Below are positions 59,334-64,000 of a stretch of DNA of 64,000 nucleotides, piece by piece; the first letter of the stretch is position 1; the number at the start of each line of letters is the position of its first letter. A program made the translations under genes and the position numbers. The DNA is taken from contig CAIPAH010000004.1 of the NCBI GenBank assembly GCA_903862955.1, forward strand, positions 62,001 through 126,000, in the 5' to 3' direction. Origin of the DNA: an uncultured Opitutia bacterium (GTDB lineage: Bacteria; Verrucomicrobiota; Verrucomicrobiia; Opitutales; Opitutaceae). The notes below the pieces were generated by a model. The model searched no databases, had not been told where the DNA came from, and worked only from the letters and a program-made list of their open reading frames with translations.

Positions 59334-61550
59334 TCACGGCCTCTGCATCTTCAGCCACGCGCGATGGAGGTAGCGACGATGGAATTCGGCCGCCCGCCGG
59401 GAGGAGGCGTTGGGACCTTTGACGATCGAGCCATAGAGGGAAAGCAGGTACCGCGGCCGGAGTACGATCGGTGGCCACCAAGTGAAGGAGGTCCACAGAT
59501 GCTTTAGCGGGCGGCGGCCCTGCGTCGTCGAGAGCAGGTAATGCTCGGCGAGGTCCAACAGCTTGCTCGCAACGTGCCGGCGAGCCTTGAACGCGATGTC
59601 GCGGCGCTCCGCGGCGGTCAATTCATGCCAGAACTCGCTGCTCGCGATGTATTCCTCATGGTACATTTCGTCGGTGCGACTGCTGGTCTTGCTGCTCGGG
59701 ATGATCCGGAAGGCGGCCAGTGTCTGGTCGATCACGTGGAAGTGGTGGACGCGGGCGACGCGCAGCCAGAAATTATAATCCATCACCATGTGGAAGCGGG
59801 TCTCGAACATCCCGATTTCCGACAACAGGGAACGGCGCAGGAAGACGCTTTGCTGCGGGATGCAGTGCAGCTCGTCCCACCTCCAGTATTGGATGAGGTC
59901 CTTGAAGCTTCCCGCGCGGGCCTTCAGGTGGCCAGTGACTTTGGCACCGGCGTCGATCAGATCGCAGTTACCCACGACGATCTGCACGTCGGGATTCTCC
60001 TGAAAGGCGCGGGCGACGGCTTGGAATGCACCCGGACGGTACACGTCGTCGCTATTTAAATACGCCACAATCTCTCCCCGGGCCATGAGCAGGCCCTTGT
60101 TGATGGCATGGGACTGGCCGAGGTCCTTCTCGGACGACCATTGCAGGTGGCGGTATTTACGCAGGATCTGCACCGTGTGGTCCGTGGACCCGCCATCCAT
60201 GACGATGTGTTCGATGCGGGGATAATCCTGGTATAGCACGGACTTGATCGTCTCCTCGATCCACTCGGCGTGGTTGTAGGACGGCGTGACGATGGAAATG
60301 AGTGGCAACGCCGACGCCGGCTTCGGCGTTGCTGCGGGGAACGTCCGGACGGCATGACGTTCCAGCAGCCGGGCGAAGAGGTCGATATTCTGCAGGAGGA
60401 GATGATCGCGGTTGAAAACCTGTACGGCGCGCGCGCGGCAATAGTCGCTCCGCTGCCGCCAGGACGCTTCGTCCCCCATCAGGATGCGCAGTTTGTCCAC
60501 CATGTCGCCGAGGTCGCCATTGCGGAATTCCAGCTCCGGGCTGGCGGTGGCGTCGATGAGGGCGGTCTGGTCCGACACCAGCGGCACGCAGCCGTGGTGC
60601 ATGGCCTCGATGGCGACCATGCCAAAGGATTCAAAGCGAGAAGGCACCACGATGACCTTGGCGCGGCGGTAGAGCTTCTCCATCTCGTCGAAGGGCAGCG
60701 CGCCGTGGTAATGCCAGCGGGTTGGGTCGAGGTCGGTGAGGTGCCCCTCGCAGAGCTGCCAGGTGGTGCGTCCCTCGGGTTGGGGCATGTCCGGGCCGGC
60801 GAATTCCATCCGCCAATGCGGGAACTCCTCCGCCAGCGCCCGGAACGCCCGGGCGGCGAGATCGGGCCGCTTATGCTCCTGCACCAGGCGGCCGGCGAAA
60901 ATGACCAGGTTTTCCCGGGGGCCGTCCTCCGGCGTGGGTGGCGGGGAGGCAGGCGGCGCGGTGAAATTCGCCAGCACGGGGGCCGGGTCAGTCAGGCCGA
61001 AATCTTCCCGGATGATCGCGTCGATGAAGGTGGAGGTTGCCACCCGGAAGTCCGCGGCGGTCAGGCTCAGCCGCTCAAGGCTGCTGATCCGCGGCAGCAC
61101 CGGCCAGTCCACCAACCCACGTTTCACGAGGCTGTGATAGGACGTATGGTAGCGCGTGACCGTGACGACATTGTCCGGCGCGTATTGGTTGATGAAGGCA
61201 TTGACGCCGAGATGCTCGTGGCCTTCCACGAGCTCAAAGGGCTGCTCATGATGGCGGAGGAGAAAGACGCGCAGGAATTCCTGCGCCAGGGAGAAGGCAA
61301 AATTGCTGAGGTCCGCGTTTTCCGCTTGGGAGCCTCCCGCGGCGGGCCCGACCACGTTTGTTCGCGCCATCACGCGGTGGACGAGAATCCCTTCCACCAT
61401 CTGGGTATGCTCGTGATAAATTCCTTGGGAAAAAACCTCCACGTCATGACCATGCTCGAGGAGCCCCCGCGCCAGTTGCACGTAGAAGGAGGAAATGCCA
61501 CCCCAAGGCGTTTCCGGCGGATATTCACGGGTGACCAGGGCGATTCTCAC
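59334..61550 (-). CDS. Two-domain glycosyltransferase (GT4 + GT2 fusion)
   Basis: 738 residues, GTG start overlapping the upstream gene's stop (GTGA). Residues 1 to about 400 are a GT-B retaining enzyme: MRIALVTREYPPETPWGGIS, LVIFAGRLVQEHKRPDL and ESFGMVAIEAMHHGCVPLVSD (E-x7-E). From about 415, a GT-A inverting enzyme: SIVTPSYNHAEWIEETIKS, HIVMDGGSTDHTVQIL, IVAYLNSDDVYRPGA (DxD-like) and FHMVMDYNFWLRVA. Cytoplasmic or membrane-associated; probably builds two successive linkages of a surface polysaccharide. Confidence 0.87.
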   Translation of the reverse strand: MRIALVTREYPPETPWGGISSFYVQLARGLLEHGHDVEVFSQGIYHEHTQMVEGILVHRVMARTNVVGPAAGGSQAENADLSNFAFSLAQEFLRVFLLRHHEQPFELVEGHEHLGVNAFINQYAPDNVVTVTRYHTSYHSLVKRGLVDWPVLPRISSLERLSLTAADFRVATSTFIDAIIREDFGLTDPAPVLANFTAPPASPPPTPEDGPRENLVIFAGRLVQEHKRPDLAARAFRALAEEFPHWRMEFAGPDMPQPEGRTTWQLCEGHLTDLDPTRWHYHGALPFDEMEKLYRRAKVIVVPSRFESFGMVAIEAMHHGCVPLVSDQTALIDATASPELEFRNGDLGDMVDKLRILMGDEASWRQRSDYCRARAVQVFNRDHLLLQNIDLFARLLERHAVRTFPAATPKPASALPLISIVTPSYNHAEWIEETIKSVLYQDYPRIEHIVMDGGSTDHTVQILRKYRHLQWSSEKDLGQSHAINKGLLMARGEIVAYLNSDDVYRPGAFQAVARAFQENPDVQIVVGNCDLIDAGAKVTGHLKARAGSFKDLIQYWRWDELHCIPQQSVFLRRSLLSEIGMFETRFHMVMDYNFWLRVARVHHFHVIDQTLAAFRIIPSSKTSSRTDEMYHEEYIASSEFWHELTAAERRDIAFKARRHVASKLLDLAEHYLLSTTQGRRPLKHLWTSFTWWPPIVLRPRYLLSLYGSIVKGPNASSRRAAEFHRRYLHRAWLKMQRP

Positions 61551-64000
61551 GAGGGAAGGCGGGGTTCGCGGACGAGCTTGGTTAGGTTGGGAATACGGCG
61601 GTCCTGAGCAGCACAGAGCATTTCTTGATAGAGGTTAAGGTATCGCTCAACCATCAATTTAAGCGAGAATCGGGCCTCGGCTGACCGCCGGCAGGCAATA
61701 AAGCGCTGGCCCCGGACGAGGGGAGGCTCCCCGTCGATTTTGGCCAGCGTTGTTGCAATTGATTGATGATTAAAGGGCAGGGAGGCGAGCCAACCCAACT
61801 GAGGATCATTGATGATTTCCGGAATACCGCCGACCGCTGAGCCGAAAACCGGCCGACCGCAGGCCAAGGATTCGATGCACATATAGGGCAGGTTGTCGCT
61901 GCGGGACATTGAGAGAGTGACGTCGCACGCGCTGAAAAGATTCCGCATCGTGGCCTTGTCGCGGACATAGCCAACAGTGACGACGGGAAGACCGGCGACC
62001 TGCGCCTTGAGCTCTTCCGTGATATTGCCGACAACGACGAAGAGCAGGTTGCTGGGGCAAGGCAGCAGGCGGATCGCGGCAAGCACACAATCGAAACCCT
62101 TGCGACGATCCGACAGGTGGTTCGCCACGACGAGCGCGATGGTTTTGTCCAAGGGCAGGCCGAGAGCGTGGCGCGAGTCGGCCTGGGGTTGCGGCCGCCA
62201 GAAATCCAGGTCGACGCCGTTGTTGATGCTGATGATGGGCAAGTGGCGGAGATTGGGTGAACGCCTGGCTCGTTCTGCGAGCCAGCGCGAAGGCGTGACG
62301 ATGACCAGCGGATACGCACGGGGGGCCCGAAAAAGCGCGCGCTTGAGGTGGATGTTGAGGCGCGTGAGGTCGCTCCCGCCCAGGGCGTAACGGGCGTCTC
62401 GCGCCAAGCCGATTTGCGGGCACTTTCCGCACCCCCGCAACCAGCGCTCACAATCGTAGCTGTAACAGCAATCGCCGGTCAGCGTGTGCTCATCATGCAG
62501 CGTGATCACGAGCGGATGCTGCATGCCCAGCGGCAACAGCGTGGCCGAGTTCCAATACTGCCCGTGCATGTTGTGGATGTGCACCACATGCGCCTGACGG
62601 AGATGCGGCCATTCGAAGACTCCTTTGACGGGCGTGGGATACAGGACCTCGGTCAACCCCCAGCGGTCGCGCCAGATGGCGGCGGGCTCCCAATCGTAGG
62701 GTTTGAACGGAATGGCGAAGACGTCGTCGTCCTGTCCCTTTTTACCCCCGACCGTCAGGCTCGGCCGAAGCCCGCGCTGGCGATATTGAACGTGTAGATC
62801 GTAAGACGTGCGCTCCGCCCCGCCGATTAGGTCGTGGGTGTTGACCTGCGCAATGCGCGGCGCCGTCAGTGCGCCCGCGGGCACAAATGGCTTCATCTTT
62901 GCCCAGCAGTAAAGCCTCCGCAGCGCGCGCACCGTGGCATTGCGGAAACCGAGCCAGCGTCCCATCCCGCTGTGTCGGAAATTATCGTGCCGGCGCTGCT
63001 CGGCCGCCAGCTCGAGCGCGAAGTCGGCCTGGGCCAGCCGGGTGGTCAGCGCCGAGACTTCCGCCTCCGCCTGCGACCGCGCTGCTTCCACGGCTGCGAG
63101 TGCGTAGGCTCGCTGGGCGCTTTCCGCGACCCGCGCCGCCACGTCGGCCTGCAGCTGGCGCATCTGCGCCGCGCCTTTGTCGAGCTGGCGCCGCGCGTCA
63201 TCCAGTTCCCGGCGGAGAGAGGCCGGCAGTTGCTCCGCGGCATGGCAAAGGGCCTCCCATTGCTGGCGGGCGGACACCTCCACCGCGAGCGACTGCTGTG
63301 CCTGCTCCTTGGCGCCGGCCTCGGCAGCGACCTGATTCCGGAGGGCGGCGATTTGGACCTCGGCTTCACCGCTGAGTTTCTCCCAGCGCCGGTGGGCCGC
63401 GAACTCGGCGTCGAGCGCCTGCCGGGTTTGCCCGTGCGCAGCGATTTCGCGGTCGCGTTCTGTGATGACGACACGGATGCGCTGCTCGGCCTCGGTGAGC
63501 CGCTGGTTGAGGGCGGTCTTGGCTGCAGCCTCCGCTGCGACGTTCGCTTGGAGGGTGATGATCTGGGCTTCCGCCGCTTGACAGAGTTTTTCCCATCGCC
63601 GGTGGGCGGCGACTTCCGCCTCGAGCAGGCGCCGAGCCTCGGCCTTGGCGGCGATCTCTTGGTCGCGCTCAGCGGAAACAGCCACAACGCGCTGTTCCGC
63701 GTCCGCGAGCCGCTGGCTCGCGGCGGCCTTGGCGGCGGCCTCGGCGGCGACATCCCGCTTGAGGGCAGCAATCTGGGCCTCGGCCGCTTGACAGAGTTTT
63801 TCCCATCGCCGGTGGGCGGCGAGCTCCGCCTGGAGCAGGCGCTGGGCCTCGGCCTTCGCGGCGATCTCTCGGTCGCGCTCAGCTGAGACCGCAACAACGC
63901 GTTCTTCAACCTCCGCGAGCCGTTGATATGCGGTGGCCTTGGCGAGGGCCTCGGCGGCCATAGCTTTTTTGAAAGCGGCAATTTGAGCCTCGGCCTCGCG
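61547..64000 (-). CDS. GT4 glycosyltransferase with long N-terminal coiled coil (5'-partial)
   Basis: The reading frame is still open at base 64000 (upstream codons read REAEAQIAAFKKA), so the start lies outside the window; the track Met at 63961 is internal. The N-terminal visible part is a highly regular alpha-helical repeat of 70 residues (AEAQIAALKRDVAAEAAAK... HRRWEKLCQA), at least three copies. The C-terminal part is a GT-B enzyme: NTHDLIGGAERTSYDLHVQYR, WLRGCGKCPQIGLARDARY, IVTPSRWLAERARRS and MSRSDNLPYMCIESLACGRPVFGSAVGGIPEI. Probably a surface-polysaccharide glycosyltransferase tethered or oligomerised by the coiled coil. Confidence 0.85.
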   Translation of the reverse strand, partial: REAEAQIAAFKKAMAAEALAKATAYQRLAEVEERVVAVSAERDREIAAKAEAQRLLQAELAAHRRWEKLCQAAEAQIAALKRDVAAEAAAKAAASQRLADAEQRVVAVSAERDQEIAAKAEARRLLEAEVAAHRRWEKLCQAAEAQIITLQANVAAEAAAKTALNQRLTEAEQRIRVVITERDREIAAHGQTRQALDAEFAAHRRWEKLSGEAEVQIAALRNQVAAEAGAKEQAQQSLAVEVSARQQWEALCHAAEQLPASLRRELDDARRQLDKGAAQMRQLQADVAARVAESAQRAYALAAVEAARSQAEAEVSALTTRLAQADFALELAAEQRRHDNFRHSGMGRWLGFRNATVRALRRLYCWAKMKPFVPAGALTAPRIAQVNTHDLIGGAERTSYDLHVQYRQRGLRPSLTVGGKKGQDDDVFAIPFKPYDWEPAAIWRDRWGLTEVLYPTPVKGVFEWPHLRQAHVVHIHNMHGQYWNSATLLPLGMQHPLVITLHDEHTLTGDCCYSYDCERWLRGCGKCPQIGLARDARYALGGSDLTRLNIHLKRALFRAPRAYPLVIVTPSRWLAERARRSPNLRHLPIISINNGVDLDFWRPQPQADSRHALGLPLDKTIALVVANHLSDRRKGFDCVLAAIRLLPCPSNLLFVVVGNITEELKAQVAGLPVVTVGYVRDKATMRNLFSACDVTLSMSRSDNLPYMCIESLACGRPVFGSAVGGIPEIINDPQLGWLASLPFNHQSIATTLAKIDGEPPLVRGQRFIACRRSAEARFSLKLMVERYLNLYQEMLCAAQDRRIPNLTKLVREPRLPS
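63370..64000 (-). repeat. 210-bp tandem repeat encoding 70-residue coiled-coil units
   Basis: ACAGAGTTTTTCCCATCGCC recurs at 63581 and 63791, exactly 210 bp apart, and the protein repeat AEAQI...RRWEKLCQA has period 70 (ten heptads). Copies diverge toward the left. The array continues past the end of the window. Confidence 0.85.

Noticed and set aside
1-64000. CRISPR array
   Set aside because: No regularly spaced identical short repeats with unique spacers; the repeats found are palindromes and a coding tandem repeat.

Overview
The window looks like a chromosomal segment of a high-GC Gram-negative bacterium of the Verrucomicrobiota, most likely Opitutaceae. This is inferred from gene content: DUF3857/transglutaminase and TonB-like proteins, a PocR-like AraC regulator, many UroD-family methyltransferases, polysaccharide-degrading genes and abundant palindromic intergenic repeats. 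No rRNA or phylogenetic marker was aligned, so the placement is not certain. Both ends cut through genes: pyruvate carboxylase on the left and a coiled-coil glycosyltransferase on the right.

Layout. 1-12.1 kb: housekeeping and miscellaneous genes (pyruvate carboxylase, nitronate monooxygenase, small FMN and DUF proteins, a SAM methyltransferase, a DUF3857 transglutaminase and glycyl-tRNA synthetase). 12.3-16.3 kb: aldo/keto reductase, zinc alcohol dehydrogenase and a GH2 glycosidase. 17.3-25.2 kb: a PocR-like AraC regulator followed by a one-carbon operon. It encodes a methylene-THF reductase with a Cys-rich C-terminal domain, an AcsE-like methyl-THF:corrinoid methyltransferase, formate-THF ligase, an ACP-like protein and a homocysteine methyltransferase/MTHFR fusion.

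25.4-43.3 kb is the striking part. Twelve diverged UroD-fold (MtaA/MtbA/CmuA-type) methyltransferase-like genes surround one MtaC-type corrinoid protein, one RACE-type corrinoid reactivase (2Fe-2S plus ASKHA), one homocysteine S-methyltransferase and one DUF6580 membrane protein. Two divergent transcription units leave a 255-bp intergenic region. The leftward unit has eight tightly packed genes and ends at a clear intrinsic terminator. My interpretation is a methyl-harvesting system: many substrate-specific methyltransferases load one corrinoid protein, and the methyl group passes to tetrahydrofolate (then oxidised toward formate by the 18-25 kb operon) or to homocysteine. No substrate can be read from sequence. 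The adjacent SGNH hydrolase, heparinase II/III-like lyase and GPH-type transporter (43.5-47.9 kb) make O-methylated plant or algal sugars or aromatic methyl ethers plausible.

47.9-57 kb holds Mpo1-like and TonB-like proteins, two enolase-superfamily enzymes, an aldo/keto reductase preceded by an SDR remnant, and a GH37 trehalase-like enzyme. A CAU tRNA lies at 57.05 kb. Beyond it are two genes truncated tail-to-tail at one breakpoint (about 57.70 kb), then a leftward surface-polysaccharide cluster (methyltransferase, fused GT4-GT2 glycosyltransferase, and a GT4 with a 70-residue/210-bp tandem coiled-coil repeat). At least five families of long imperfect palindromes sit between genes.
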